Both the position numbers and the translations under genes were made by a program. Positions 1-9,518 of a stretch of 64,000 nucleotides of DNA are shown in pieces. Source of the DNA: Methanosarcina sp. UBA289 (GTDB lineage: Archaea > Halobacteriota > Methanosarcinia > Methanosarcinales > Methanosarcinaceae); NCBI GenBank assembly GCA_002496565.1, contig DAKJ01000027.1, forward strand, positions 50,137 through 114,136, given 5' to 3'. How positions within the stretch are numbered: the stretch's first letter is position 1; each line of letters begins with the position of its first letter. The notes below the pieces were generated by a model. That model was not told the DNA's origin and did not search any database. It saw only the letters and a list, made by a program, of their open reading frames with translations.

Positions 1-72
1 TGTGGCAAAAGGGAATGGCCTCGCTCTTTGTAGAGTTCTGTACTCGGCAACTAGAGTTATGCCAGGTGTTGA

Positions 73-84
73 TATTATATAAAA
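73..84 (+). promoter_or_regulatory. TATA box of the ferritin-like gene
   Basis: The stretch TATTATATAAAA is a good archaeal TATA box. It lies about 40 bases before the ATG at 120, and a G-run (about 107-111) sits between the two as a ribosome binding site. This placement argues that the open frame upstream of 120 (which includes an ATG at 15) is leader or promoter, not coding. Confidence 0.5.
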
Positions 85-119
85 GGCCAGAACTGGTAAA
101 AGATCTGGGGGAAACGGTA

Positions 120-1389
120 ATGGCACAATTCAGACCTTTTGAAATGGATAATATTCCGATAGAAGAGCAGTTTATGAACTGGAAGGATATTGTCAAACCT
201 CCTTATTACAAAAAATCTGTCGATACATACACTCGAACCCGGGTAATCTTGATGAACGGAATTGAGAATGCTTCGGTTCTTATGTCGCATGCGATGGAGC
301 GAATGACTGTCGATCCGGAAGTTAAACGTCAGATGGCAGCGATGAGGCGTGCGGATTCAATGCAGCAGCAGACGGTTAACTGGCTAAATCCTGCTAACCA
401 GACTATTACAGACTATTATAGAGACCACACTTGGTTATGAACAGGTAGCTGTTGATCTCACTGCAAATCTTGCCAAAAATGAACTGGATCCATATGTAAA
501 GCAGACGCTGGACTTTGCCCTGCTTGAGGACTTCGACCACCTTTACCGCTACAGTTGCCTTTATGATTACATGGAAGGAGGAGATCCTGAGTCTATTGTT
601 CAGGGCAAAACTGAGATAAAAGCCGCAAGACCGACAATTGCCCACCACCGTCATCCTGACGACACAATGCGCAAACATTATGATAAAGATACGGCTGACA
701 TCAAAACCAAGATGAACTATCTCACCATTGTTGCAGGCGAGCAGCAGACCGAGCTATTCTACAAATCCCACGGTTTCATGTATTCTGACGAACTTGCAAG
801 GCAACTTTACTCCGAGATTGCCGACGTTGAAGAACAGCACGTGACACAGTACGGGCTGCTCGGTGACCCGCATGAAACAATGCTCGAAAAGTCCACACTC
901 ATGCAGCTATGTGAAGCTTATATCTATTTATCCTGCGCCCAGACCGAAACCGATCCAAGAATAAAAGCAATCTGGGAAGATTTTGCAAAAATGGAGATTT
1001 CGCACTTCCAGGGCTGTGCCAGCCTCCTTGAAAAGTACGAAGGCAGGGATATCAGAGATATCATAAAGGCTGATGTTATCGAACCACTGGTCGTTTTCGA
1101 GCCGAATAAAGATTATGTAAATAAGGTAATCGATGAGCAGCTTGACATCATGCCTTCGAATATGGAATACAAACGGCTCAGTGAGCTCTCCGATAAATGG
1201 TCCAGTTTCAAGTTCCAGTGGAAAGTGAATGGAGCTGGCGTGCCAAGTGAAGAGGTCGTCAGCAAAGCGAACAGTGAGCTAGCTAAACGGGATCAGGCAG
1301 AAAACGTCAAACAGTTTAAGCGCCAGTTAGCCGATAGGACACAAAAAGTAATTGCTCCGCAAAGAGAAAAAATGATGCCGCATCCCTGA
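120..1389 (+). pseudogene. ferritin-like domain protein, frameshifted
   Basis: Two reading frames together encode one protein of about 420 residues. The first runs from ATG 120 to about 410; the second continues from about 411 to the stop at 1389. The joined product has two ferritin-like four-helix segments. The second shows clear Glu-x-x-His pairs (VEEQH and MEISH), which in this superfamily bind a di-iron centre, so a role in iron or oxidant handling is likely. The break is caused by a 10-bp direct duplication at 401-420; removing one copy restores the natural sequence NQTIIETTLGYEQ. An ATG at 15 is also in frame but precedes the TATA box. A hairpin terminator follows. I infer a recently inactivated gene; the family assignment is fairly sure, the substrate is not known. 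Confidence 0.75.
401..420 (+). repeat. 10-bp tandem duplication causing a frameshift
   Basis: GACTATTACA at 401-410 is followed directly by GACTATTATA at 411-420, identical at 9 of 10 positions. Ten bases shift the frame by one. Excising one copy makes the ferritin-like gene continuous, so the duplication is the visible lesion. Confidence 0.85.
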
Positions 1390-1452
1390 TGAAAACTCCT
1401 ATAGTATATCACTTAATTTAAATACAGGAATGTAGTCTTTAATTTTCAGAGA

Positions 1453-1480
1453 GGGCGTCAAATAACGCCCAATTTTTTAA
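1453..1480 (+). terminator. hairpin plus T-run after the ferritin-like gene
   Basis: GGGCGT (1453-1458) pairs perfectly with ACGCCC (1465-1470) across a six-base loop and is followed by AATTTTTTAA. It lies 60 bases after the stop at 1389 and looks like the 3' end of that transcript. Confidence 0.6.
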
Positions 1481-1998
1481 TTTAGGTAACTTGGTATGAT
1501 CCTTTATTTAGGTAATTTACCATAACTTGACCATCGAACTTTGTTTGTGAATAACATCAGTAAGATAAATCAGTGCTGTTATCAGCATTTATTCATATTT
1601 TGTCCCTTTTTGTCATTCTACTCTCTGTTAATCATAGAATAAAGCCAGTATACTATTTACTGTCAATCTCACTAGCAATCCACGAGTCTACAAACGAGTA
1701 CAAACTTAAAACAACTATTAGGTTATTACTATTATTACAAACACTATAGGTCTAGTATTATCATCTGTCTACTTACGTGGGATATGTTTTGAAGCCTAAA
1801 CAGTGGATGTGCTTATCTTTTAGGATATAAAAAAGTGCCACTTTTGAGGTTTTAATCTTCAGGATACGGGGACTCGAAAAAATAAGGGGGCGAGTTACTA
1901 AGAGCAGTGAACAGTAGAATTTCTCTGTTATTCCTACATAATTCTGAACTCACTTCCGGCGTTTGATGAATACACCAAGAGGAGGCTAGTGGGATTTA
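1481..1998 (+). promoter_or_regulatory. intergenic region with TATA box for the MFS gene
   Basis: No gene is seen here. A TATA-like GATATAAAAA lies at 1824-1833, giving a predicted leader of about 150 bases. A strong Shine-Dalgarno AGAGGAGG (1978-1985) precedes the MFS start by 13 bases, which is longer than usual. An imperfect repeat of TTTAGGTAA occurs near 1485 and 1507. Confidence 0.4.
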
Positions 1999-3780
1999 AT
2001 GATTATGAGAATTATGTCATTACTGACAGGGAGTCAAGGTGTAAAAAACCCAGCAGGCATGCAGCATAAAGGCATTGGCTATAAATGGATCGTGCTTTCA
2101 ATTACGACTATCGAGATGTTCATGGTATCCGTTAATGGGAGTATTATTCTCATTTCGCTGCCAGCTATCTTCGATGGTATTAATATTGATCCTCTAACCT
2201 CATTTCAGTATCTGATTTGGGTGCTTATGGGGTATAACCTGGTCACTGCAACGCTTCTTCTTAGTTTCGGCCGACTCTCTGATATGTATGGCAGAGTTAG
2301 GCTTTATAATGTCGGATTTGCTATTTTTACTCTTGGTTCAATCCTGCTTTATCTCACTCCTGATACTGGTGATGCGGGAGCAATCGAAATAATTGTCTTC
2401 AGACTTGTCCAGGCGGTCGGTGCATCATTTACTTACTCCAATAGCGCAGCGATTCTCACAGATGCTTTCCCGGAAAATGAACGAGGCAAAGCATTAGGAC
2501 TGAATATGGTTGCGTTTCTCTCAGGACAGTTCATTGGACTCATCCTTGGAGGCATACTCGCCTTCTATCACTGGCGATACGTATTTCTTGTAAGCGTGCC
2601 AGTTGGGATCCTGGGTACTGTATGGGCTTACATTAAGCTCAAGGAGACTAATTTACCAGAAAAGACCAAGAAAATAGATGTATGGGGAAATTTAGCATTT
2701 TTAGGTGGCCTTACAATCTTTTTGATTGGTATTACATATGCTTTGCTTCCATACGAGCAAGATCCTATGGGATGGCGTGATCCCTGGGTAATGACATCGT
2801 TATTTATCGGGATTGTTCTTTTAATTGTATTTCCAATAATAGAGAGCCGTGTAGAGGATCCGATGTTCCGACTAAGCCTTTTTAAGAGCCGGATGTTTTC
2901 CTTTGCGAACATAGCTGGATTTTTGAACGCGATAGCCCGCGGCGGCATGATGTTCATGTTAATCATGCTGCTTCAGGGCATATGGCTGCCGCTCCACGGC
3001 TATAGTTATGAGTCGACACCCCTTTGGGGAGGGATTTTCATGCTGCCTTTAACTGCTGGCTTTGTGATTATGGGACCCCTTTCGGGCTGGCTCTCCGATA
3101 AATATGGTTCCCGACTGTTCGCGACGTCTGGTCTTCTCCTTACCACCATCTCATTTTTGATACTGGCTGAACTGCCATATGATTTCGATTACCCAATCTT
3201 TGCTGTTGCTCTCCTTATCATGGGCCTGGGAAACGGCATGTTCGGTGCACCGAATATCGCAGCGATTATGAATTCCGTGCCTTCTGATGAACGGGGTGTT
3301 GCATCGGGAATGAGAGCAATGCTGCAGAATAGCGGCATGGTTACCTCTATGGCTATGTTCTTTACAATTGTTATTGTCAGCCTGACGAGATTATTTCCTC
3401 AGGAACTAGCAATATCACTGACAGAAGTCGGTGCCTCAAATCTCATTGCTCCAATGAGTGAAATCCCTCCTACCGGTGCATTATTTGCAGCGTTTCTGGG
3501 ATATAATCCGGTCAGTACTATCCTCGCTGGAGTGCCTCAGTCAGTCGTCGCTACAATCAGCCCGGAGACCATAAAGATCCTAACCGGTACAACCTGGTTC
3601 CCGACCACCCTCGCACAGGCATTTATGCCTTCTCTGCGATTGTCCTTTTATATCGGTGCAATCCTCTCTATCACTGCTACAGTTCTATCAGCAATGCGCG
3701 GTCCAACGCACATGCATAAGATTAATGGGGAGACTGATGAAAATCCAATAGAAGAGCAGAAACAGCAAAAAAGCCAGTGA
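1999..3780 (+). CDS. MFS multidrug exporter, DHA2-like (14-TM type)
   Basis: This 593-residue polytopic membrane protein is a major facilitator superfamily transporter. The motif-A signature GRLSDMYGR is at residues 91-99 and a degenerate second copy (GWLSDKYGS) lies near residue 360, as expected for the two halves of an MFS fold. The length and the extra hydrophobic segments in the middle and at the C-terminus fit the 14-helix DHA2 drug:H+ antiporter group rather than 12-helix carriers. It probably exports a toxic organic compound across the cytoplasmic membrane; the substrate cannot be read from sequence. ATGs at 1999, 2005 and 2014 are all possible starts. The UspA-type gene follows 53 bases downstream on the same strand and may be co-transcribed. 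Confidence 0.85.
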   Translation: MIMRIMSLLTGSQGVKNPAGMQHKGIGYKWIVLSITTIEMFMVSVNGSIILISLPAIFDGINIDPLTSFQYLIWVLMGYNLVTATLLLSFGRLSDMYGRVRLYNVGFAIFTLGSILLYLTPDTGDAGAIEIIVFRLVQAVGASFTYSNSAAILTDAFPENERGKALGLNMVAFLSGQFIGLILGGILAFYHWRYVFLVSVPVGILGTVWAYIKLKETNLPEKTKKIDVWGNLAFLGGLTIFLIGITYALLPYEQDPMGWRDPWVMTSLFIGIVLLIVFPIIESRVEDPMFRLSLFKSRMFSFANIAGFLNAIARGGMMFMLIMLLQGIWLPLHGYSYESTPLWGGIFMLPLTAGFVIMGPLSGWLSDKYGSRLFATSGLLLTTISFLILAELPYDFDYPIFAVALLIMGLGNGMFGAPNIAAIMNSVPSDERGVASGMRAMLQNSGMVTSMAMFFTIVIVSLTRLFPQELAISLTEVGASNLIAPMSEIPPTGALFAAFLGYNPVSTILAGVPQSVVATISPETIKILTGTTWFPTTLAQAFMPSLRLSFYIGAILSITATVLSAMRGPTHMHKINGETDENPIEEQKQQKSQ

Positions 3781-3833
3781 CAATTGAGATATCAATCCAG
3801 ATTTTCAAGCTAACATTATGAGTGGGTGAATTA

Positions 3834-4271
3834 ATGATGAAGTTATTCGAAAAAATACTGATAGCAACTGATGGATCTGAAAAAAATAAATCCGCGGTTG
3901 AAGAAGCAGTAAAAATTGCCCGCGCATGCGGATCCACAGTATACGCCATCTATGTAATGGACGAAAGCCTCATGAAATCCGCTATTGAAGTTCCAATTTC
4001 AGAGGATCTTTACAGAAGAATCAGGGACGAGGGAGAAAAAGCGGTCAACTGGGTAAAAGAAACTGCACAGGGTGTGAATCTGGAAACCTTCATACTATCT
4101 GGTAGACCGGCACATGTAATCACTGGATTTGCAGAACAAAAAAAAGTTGATCTTATTATTGTCGGAACACAGGGTAAAAGTGGCATTGAAAGATTTCTGT
4201 TAGGCAGCGTTGCCGACGAGGTTATAAGAACTGCTGTTTGTCCGGTATTGACGATAAGAAGTAGAAAATGA
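3834..4271 (+). CDS. universal stress protein, UspA family
   Basis: The product is a 145-residue single-domain UspA protein. It has the early Asp of the nucleotide site (ATDGSE, D13) and the complete ATP-binding signature G-2x-G-9x-GS (GTQG at 111-114, GS at 124-125), so it is of the ATP-binding subtype. Such small cytosolic proteins act in stress survival, often as dimers. I chose ATG 3834 (3837 is equally possible) because GGTGA at 3825-3829 makes a correctly spaced ribosome binding site; an in-frame GTG at 3822 is too close to that site. It follows the MFS exporter closely and may share its transcript. Confidence 0.9.
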   Translation: MMKLFEKILIATDGSEKNKSAVEEAVKIARACGSTVYAIYVMDESLMKSAIEVPISEDLYRRIRDEGEKAVNWVKETAQGVNLETFILSGRPAHVITGFAEQKKVDLIIVGTQGKSGIERFLLGSVADEVIRTAVCPVLTIRSRK

Positions 4272-4719
4272 AGTTCTGTAAAAACTCTTCATAAACCCGT
4301 TTCCTTTAGGTTTACTTCAACCCGGAAAACCGGCGCTACAATCCATTTCATAGATTAAATAGTTCATAAATTGGAGGGTTTTTATATAGCTCTTAATCTA
4401 AAACCTTTTTCTAAAGATCTACAATTTAGGACTTCTACAAAGCCGAAAAGCAAATAAAAAGATTAAGGCTAAAGGACTCTGGAGTTCTAGATTAAATTTG
4501 GCAATATAATTTTGAGATATTGTTCAGACTAGTTTTGAGAGATATTGTTCAGGCTTATTCAAACTACATGACGGTTTTCAATTAATTATAAAAATAAGTG
4601 ATTCCGTAAACTAAACTAGTAACAACCTAATAACAGTCCTAATAAAAACTTGATAATACTCTAAAAAAACCCTAAAAACAATCTAGATAATCCCATAAAT
4701 AACCCAGGAAAAATAAAAA
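4272..4719. other. AT-rich intergenic region
   Basis: No gene seen. The region holds an imperfect direct repeat containing GATATTGTTCAG (near 4516 and 4541). At 4425-4445 it also holds a stretch (TTTAGGACTTCTACAAAGCCG, shown in two parts as TTTAGGACTTC and TACAAAGCCG) that resembles the ends of the MITE-like element at 36.5 kb. A possible degenerate opposite end (CCGGCGCTACAATCC) lies at about 4332. Confidence 0.35.
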
Positions 4720-6249
4720 TTGATCCTTATGCACCCGAAAACTCAACAGATCCTCGAAGTCTTCGAGGAGATCAATAAAATCCCGAGACGTTCAAAGTAT
4801 GAAGAACAGATTTCCATCTGGCTACAGGAGTGGGGCCGATCTAAAGGATTTGAGGTAAGAGCTGATTCCTTAAACAATGTGCTTATTAAAGCCCCGGCAA
4901 CAGCTGGATACGAGAACTCTCCCACACTCATCCTGCAGGGGCATATGGATATGGTCTGCGAGAAATGTAAAGATTCAGAACACGACTTTTCCAAAGATCC
5001 TGTGAGGTGTATTTGCGATGGAGACTGGATGCGGGGAGAAGGAACTTCCATAGGTGCGGATAACGGGATTGCACTTGCACTTGGGCTAGTACTGGCAGAA
5101 GCAGGAAAAAAAGGAGAAATCGGACATCCACCTCTTGAGCTACTTTTTACAGTAGACGAGGAAACAGGTTTAACTGGAGCAAGGGGACTTGAGGCTGGTT
5201 TCTTTGAAGGAAAGGTACTTCTTAATCTTGACTCCGAAGAAGAAGGCGTTTTCGTAATAGGGTGCGCAGGCGGACAGAATTCATTGATCACACTTCCTGT
5301 TGAATGGGAATTACTTGACACTGAAAAAGAATATTTATTCAAGTTTTTCAGACTCTCGGTTGAAGGACTGGAAGGCGGACATTCTGGAGTTGAAATCAAT
5401 AAGCAGCGCGCAAATGGAATACAATTGCTCTCCCTAGCACTGGCAGGCTTAAAGGAAAAGATAGGGGCAGAAAATGTAAGGATTGTCCTGCTAAATGGAG
5501 GTAGTGTCCATAATGCAATTCCCAGCACCGCAGAAACTTTTATGGCAGTCTACAGGGAAAAACTCGAAAAGGCCGAGAAAGCCGTGTCAGATCTCAGGCA
5601 GGCATTTAAGGCTGAATATTCAAAAACCGATCCTAATCTTACTTTGAATCTTGAAGAAATTAACAGGGAAATGATCTTTGAAGTTGCAGAAAACAAGATC
5701 TTAAGAGATGAAATGTCTAATATTCGGCTTTTTTCGGCCGGGACCGAAGAGAAGCTGATCGAGCTAATTCTAGGACTGCCTCATGGAGTTTACAGGATGT
5801 CGGAGAACATTCAGGGACTTGTCGAAACCTCAAATAACCTTGCAACGGTACGAACGGCTGAAAATGAAATAATGATAGTATCAAGCCAGCGCAGTTCAAA
5901 TAATCCCAGGCTGGCTGAAATTAGCGGAAAGGTGGAAGCCGTCGCAAAACTAGCAGGCGCATGGGTTGAACATGAGCCCGGATATCCTGCCTGGGAACCT
6001 GATCTGAAATCCGAACTGCTCTTGAAATGTAAGCATGTTTATACCGAGACCTTTGGAAAAGAGCCTGAGATTAAAGTAATTCACGCAGGGCTTGAATGCG
6101 GAATAATCGGTTCGGTTCATGAAGACATGGAAATGGTTTCTTTTGGGCCGACAATCATAGATCCGCATTGTCCTTCAGAAAGAATCTTTATTCCTTCGAT
6201 TGAGAAAGTCTGGATTTTCCTTGAGAACCTGCTTAAAGCTTACTGCTGA
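4720..6249 (+). CDS. pepD: PepD-type cytosolic dipeptidase (M20/M28 metallopeptidase clan)
   Basis: The protein (509 residues from TTG 4720, or 506 from ATG 4729) matches aminoacyl-histidine (Xaa-His, non-specific) dipeptidases. Metal-site motifs are intact: QGHMDMV (H75, D77), GADNG (D114) and DEETG (E147 and E148, general base and ligand). A GHSG motif in the dimerisation (lid) domain is also present. The enzyme would cleave dipeptides in the cytosol for amino-acid recycling. AGGA at 4706-4709 is spaced for the TTG start, while the ATG has no well-placed site, so the start is uncertain. The gene is flanked by AT-rich DNA and a convergent neighbour and is probably monocistronic. Confidence 0.9.
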   Translation: MILMHPKTQQILEVFEEINKIPRRSKYEEQISIWLQEWGRSKGFEVRADSLNNVLIKAPATAGYENSPTLILQGHMDMVCEKCKDSEHDFSKDPVRCICDGDWMRGEGTSIGADNGIALALGLVLAEAGKKGEIGHPPLELLFTVDEETGLTGARGLEAGFFEGKVLLNLDSEEEGVFVIGCAGGQNSLITLPVEWELLDTEKEYLFKFFRLSVEGLEGGHSGVEINKQRANGIQLLSLALAGLKEKIGAENVRIVLLNGGSVHNAIPSTAETFMAVYREKLEKAEKAVSDLRQAFKAEYSKTDPNLTLNLEEINREMIFEVAENKILRDEMSNIRLFSAGTEEKLIELILGLPHGVYRMSENIQGLVETSNNLATVRTAENEIMIVSSQRSSNNPRLAEISGKVEAVAKLAGAWVEHEPGYPAWEPDLKSELLLKCKHVYTETFGKEPEIKVIHAGLECGIIGSVHEDMEMVSFGPTIIDPHCPSERIFIPSIEKVWIFLENLLKAYC

Positions 6250-6318
6250 CATGGGGCTTTTTTTTCAGCGGCAAGGTCCATTTGAAAATATTTTGCCTGG
6301 TCAAGCAGCTGGTACTTA

Positions 6319-7071
6319 TTATCCAGACAGAGATAACTCTCCTTGCAAATCTAGCCTGCTGTGTCGACAGTTTCGTAATAGCCAGATACCATAAAAGAAC
6401 AGAATAAACGAAAAGGATAACAACACCAGCCCCTCAGAAGAATCTGTTAGAAATGCCAGGCAATCCCACAGCCAATGAATGATGATTAACGGAATTACTG
6501 TGTCGAGGCGGACCCGCAAAGCTACTGTCCAGACCCCAAACATACCTGCAAAAAAAGCCTGGATTACACTTGCCTTAAAGTCTCCGGTTATTAAGCCATT
6601 TAAGGTATGAACCGAACCGAAAACAATTGCCGTGATCCACACTGCACGCCAGATCCCAAATGATGACGAGACCCCATGAAATAATATACCCCGAAACATC
6701 AACTCCTCACTGATGCCTACCATCAAGGTATTGATGATTATAATTAAAAGTACTCGAGTTGGCGGCAGGCCTCTAAATAAAATATTCACTAGCAGGAAGA
6801 AAAGAAATATGGCTGGTAACCACAACAGGTGCATATTTCGTGAATTATTCAGGCCTTTCCATCCAATCTGATCCCACCAGTTTAAATAAGTGATTACCCC
6901 AGTCAAAAAGACTACTGCAACAATCACTCCAAAAATAAGCTGACTTTTAACCAATTCATCAAGTTGAGTGGGCTGGCCTCTAACCTGCAGCAGCCCTCCT
7001 CCCACAACAACAATCAGCCAGATTGTAAATATTGCCAGTGAAATAGGCCAGGGTTTTCTTGATATATTCAT
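6319..7071 (-). CDS. CPBP-family intramembrane metalloprotease (CaaX protease-like)
   Basis: This 250-residue membrane protein has about seven hydrophobic segments and the CPBP/Abi signature: EExxxR (SEELMFRG, E122-E123-R127), a conserved His (SVHTLNG, H155) and a third motif IIHWLWD (H199). In this family these residues form an intramembrane zinc-type protease, used for CaaX processing or for self-protection from peptides. I chose ATG 7071 because GGAG sits correctly before it; a TTG nine codons upstream has no such site. It is the downstream-most gene of a leftward series and converges with pepD. The natural substrate is unknown. Confidence 0.85.
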   Translation of the reverse strand: MNISRKPWPISLAIFTIWLIVVVGGGLLQVRGQPTQLDELVKSQLIFGVIVAVVFLTGVITYLNWWDQIGWKGLNNSRNMHLLWLPAIFLFFLLVNILFRGLPPTRVLLIIIINTLMVGISEELMFRGILFHGVSSSFGIWRAVWITAIVFGSVHTLNGLITGDFKASVIQAFFAGMFGVWTVALRVRLDTVIPLIIIHWLWDCLAFLTDSSEGLVLLSFSFILFFYGIWLLRNCRHSRLDLQGELSLSG

Positions 7072-7206
7072 TTTATTTTCTCCACTCTGATTCGGCAATC
7101 TCCTTTTTTCCGGAGTTTTGTTACTGCCACCAGGTCATCACTACTAGTAGGTTATCACTATCGCTATTACCTGATTGTGATATACACCGGCATCGGATTC
7201 CTATCA

Positions 7207-7322
7207 GGCGAGTGACGCCTCATCTAAAGTTTGGCTAGTGTCGCGTAAACAGTAAAATGACGTACAAAATCTATTGCAATTACTCTTAATCATTGAATCA
7301 TTGAGGATTGACGAGACACTAG
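7207..7322. repeat. inverted-repeat element CTAGTGTC / GACACTAG
   Basis: CTAGTGTC (7235-7242) is repeated inverted as GACACTAG (7315-7322), bracketing about 72 bases. A small hairpin GGCG/CGCC (7207-7219) lies just outside. It sits after the stop of the leftward gene at 7359. It could be a terminator region or a tiny transposon relic; no coding is seen. Confidence 0.4.
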
Positions 7323-7358
7323 TGTGTATTTGAATCGCAGAAACTGCACAAATCCAAT

Positions 7359-7622
7359 TTAATTATCAGCTTTAATCTGCAATTCGCTACCGGAAGTAAG
7401 TCTAGAATATAAGGCATAAATGAAATTACCAATAAAAATAGTCAACCAGGCAGTTAATAAGAATACCAATATATGACCAGCCCCAGAACCCCACCCACCA
7501 GGTTTGGTTAAAATGGCTACATTTTCATTATGCCGTTTAAGCTTCCACCCAGAAACAATATGGTCTTCAACTTCCTGCTGTAACTTCTCTTTTGAAACTC
7601 GCTTAACACTAATATTCACCAT
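7359..7622 (-). CDS. small one-TM protein of unknown function
   Basis: The 87-residue product has a charged N-terminal half (about 45 residues, with a GWKLKRHNENVAIL stretch) followed by a Gly-rich turn and one hydrophobic helix (about residues 52-72). This layout, a short soluble beta-like segment followed by a membrane tail, recurs in small uncharacterised membrane proteins of bacteria and archaea, but I do not recognise a named family. The ATG at 7622 follows a G-rich stretch. It lies between the isoprenylcysteine-methyltransferase-like and CPBP genes on the same strand. Coding is likely because the frame is compact and has a hydrophobic domain; function is unknown. Confidence 0.55.
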   Translation of the reverse strand: MVNISVKRVSKEKLQQEVEDHIVSGWKLKRHNENVAILTKPGGWGSGAGHILVFLLTAWLTIFIGNFIYALYSRLTSGSELQIKADN

Positions 7623-7851
7623 GGTACCTTAAACCCCTTTTATGATACATATCTTGCAATAATCAAATTTACGCTGGCTCGCACTACTGCAATAAACGAA
7701 GATTCGACTGAAATGAAAATTCGTTTCATATGATAAGGTACTTGTAATTCTTAGTTGAGCAACCCCTTCAATTCCTCAATGTTTTCCAGAGTCCACCAGC
7801 AAGTGTGTAAGTCCTGATTAATTACTGAGTTGACTATAACTGATGCAATAC

Positions 7852-8550
7852 CTACCACAAAAATGGGATTAACCCATAGCGAACTTTTTGACAGTATTCT
7901 TTATAGCCTGCTAGATTTTTAGATAGAAACTTTTCCTCATCAAGAAGTCTCCAGATAATTCCCAGCGTAAAGGGAATAAATATAAGTAAACCCCACCATG
8001 AACCAAGCGCGAGAGGGGTACCTAACATCATAACGAGACCACTAACATACAATGGATGGCGTACTACGCTATACGGTCCAGTTGTTATTACTTTTTGACC
8101 GGCGGTTACTTCGATGATTGCGGATGCAAAAACGTTTTCTCTGAAAACGAGAAAAAGTAGAAAAAATCCCATAACTACGAGAATATCGCCCAGGATGACA
8201 ATGTAGAAAGGAACATGCGACCAACCAAAACGATGATCAAATGCGGAAATAACGAGAAAGGCAATAAACAGTATGAAGGAAAAGAGCTGTATAATCTTCT
8301 GAGTTTTTTCCTTTTCAGCACCTAGTCCAGCATTAACCCTACGAGCCAGAAGTTCAGGGTTTACTCTCCATAAGTAAAAAGTAATCGCTGCTGATGACCC
8401 AACAAATATAATTGAATAAACCCACGCTTGCCAGAAATTAAATGAACCTGCAGGAACAAAAAGGAATAAACCGATAATGATAATAAGCTCTACAAAACCA
8501 AGCAGAGTTTTCATTTTTAGACTATAAGTGACTGTGTTATCAGTATTCAT
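7852..8550 (-). CDS. isoprenylcysteine carboxyl methyltransferase-family membrane protein
   Basis: This 232-residue integral membrane protein has about five hydrophobic helices. Near the C-terminus it carries the family signature: GPYSVVRHPLY (158-168), then a paired acidic motif (DEEKF, about 204-208) and an aromatic tail rich in Tyr and Pro. In ICMT/PEMT relatives these residues bind S-adenosylmethionine and catalyse methylation of a lipid-linked or membrane substrate. In archaea the substrate is not established. ATG 8550 is preceded by GAGGAG at a good distance. The neighbours on the same strand are a small membrane protein and a membrane-anchored matrixin, so this is an envelope-related group. 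Confidence 0.8.
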   Translation of the reverse strand: MNTDNTVTYSLKMKTLLGFVELIIIIGLFLFVPAGSFNFWQAWVYSIIFVGSSAAITFYLWRVNPELLARRVNAGLGAEKEKTQKIIQLFSFILFIAFLVISAFDHRFGWSHVPFYIVILGDILVVMGFFLLFLVFRENVFASAIIEVTAGQKVITTGPYSVVRHPLYVSGLVMMLGTPLALGSWWGLLIFIPFTLGIIWRLLDEEKFLSKNLAGYKEYCQKVRYGLIPFLW

Positions 8551-8694
8551 TTAATTAACTCCTCAATTCATGCGCTTAGAAGTCCCCAAAGCATTAGCAG
8601 AATTTCAATACAAGTTAACAATCCAGCTTAGAACCTCTCTGAAAAGTCAGCGATGCATGTTGAAAAAAGCCACAATGGATTATAATATAATTTC

Positions 8695-9324
8695 TCATTT
8701 AGTAACACGTCCTAATATGTAGTTTACAGAGAGGAAGACGACAATAGCAAGAACGGCGTAAACTGCAAAAAGCAAAAGTGAACCGTACCTACTTAGAATA
8801 GGGTTTGTGTTATTTATCTGCTCATTGGTTGGATACATAATGTCTTGCTTGTCATTGCTGTGATCTAAACCCAGAGCATGCCCCAATTCATGCTTTGTAA
8901 TGGCAAGCATTGCAGTATCACTATAAGAAACCCATTCTCCCCACTGAGAATATCCGACTCCAAGCGTTATATCTACGCGTATAAATCGCCCGTTGACAAT
9001 GAATGGAATTGTATCGCCTGCAGCTCCAGCAGGAACACTCTCATCTGTCTGCAGATTTTCGGCCCATCTTATCCTGATGTCAGCTTTTTCGGAATCCACA
9101 ATTTTAAAAACGGGAGTATAATCCAGTTTTCCGTTTCCTCCTTCTGCCCAGTAATTCAGGGCTTTTTGTACCTGTGCGTAATAAGTAGGACTATAGTGTG
9201 GAGGTACACTTTTGTTATCTATATACACGGTGATAGGGGAATGATCCCACGGATGATCTAAAATTTTTGGATAATTAAACTCGGAAGCTGCCGGAGCTAT
9301 GGGTAAAATAAGTACCGTCGACAA
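8695..9324 (-). CDS. membrane-anchored matrixin-like zinc metalloprotease
   Basis: The protein has the metzincin zinc site HELGHALGLDH (H145, H149, H155, catalytic E146) and a Met-turn (DIMYPT, M163), placing it with M10-type matrixins. A C-terminal hydrophobic helix (about 182-204) followed by a basic tail suggests surface anchoring. Translation upstream of the annotated TTG gives a fitting secretion signal (GIRLLFLLL... to PAAS), but this frame contains no ATG or GTG before a stop near 9378, so the true start is unclear. The product is likely to be exported and to act on extracellular or envelope protein. The N-terminus may be damaged or begin at a rare codon. Confidence 0.75.
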   Translation of the reverse strand: MSTVLILPIAPAASEFNYPKILDHPWDHSPITVYIDNKSVPPHYSPTYYAQVQKALNYWAEGGNGKLDYTPVFKIVDSEKADIRIRWAENLQTDESVPAGAAGDTIPFIVNGRFIRVDITLGVGYSQWGEWVSYSDTAMLAITKHELGHALGLDHSNDKQDIMYPTNEQINNTNPILSRYGSLLLFAVYAVLAIVVFLSVNYILGRVTK

Positions 9325-9518
9325 CAGTAAAAAGAGTAATCTTATTCCAGACGTACTGTCTCGGGTGATATAAACCTACCTCTCTATATTGTTATTTAAA
9401 TGATCCTGAGAACTTAAACAATATTATCAACAAAACGAACTTAAAGGCAACTGCTGATTTAACACAGGCATATTAAGAGCAATATGTAGAGGAGAAAAGT
9501 GAGATAACTGATCTGATT

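Noticed and set aside
15..119. upstream extension of the ferritin-like gene from ATG 15
   Set aside because: A TATA box and ribosome site lie inside this stretch, and the family-like sequence begins at ATG 120.
4743..5528. 261-codon minus-strand open frame
   Set aside because: It lies opposite the well-supported dipeptidase gene, is Ser/Pro-rich without family motifs, and has no own ribosome site: a shadow of the real gene.
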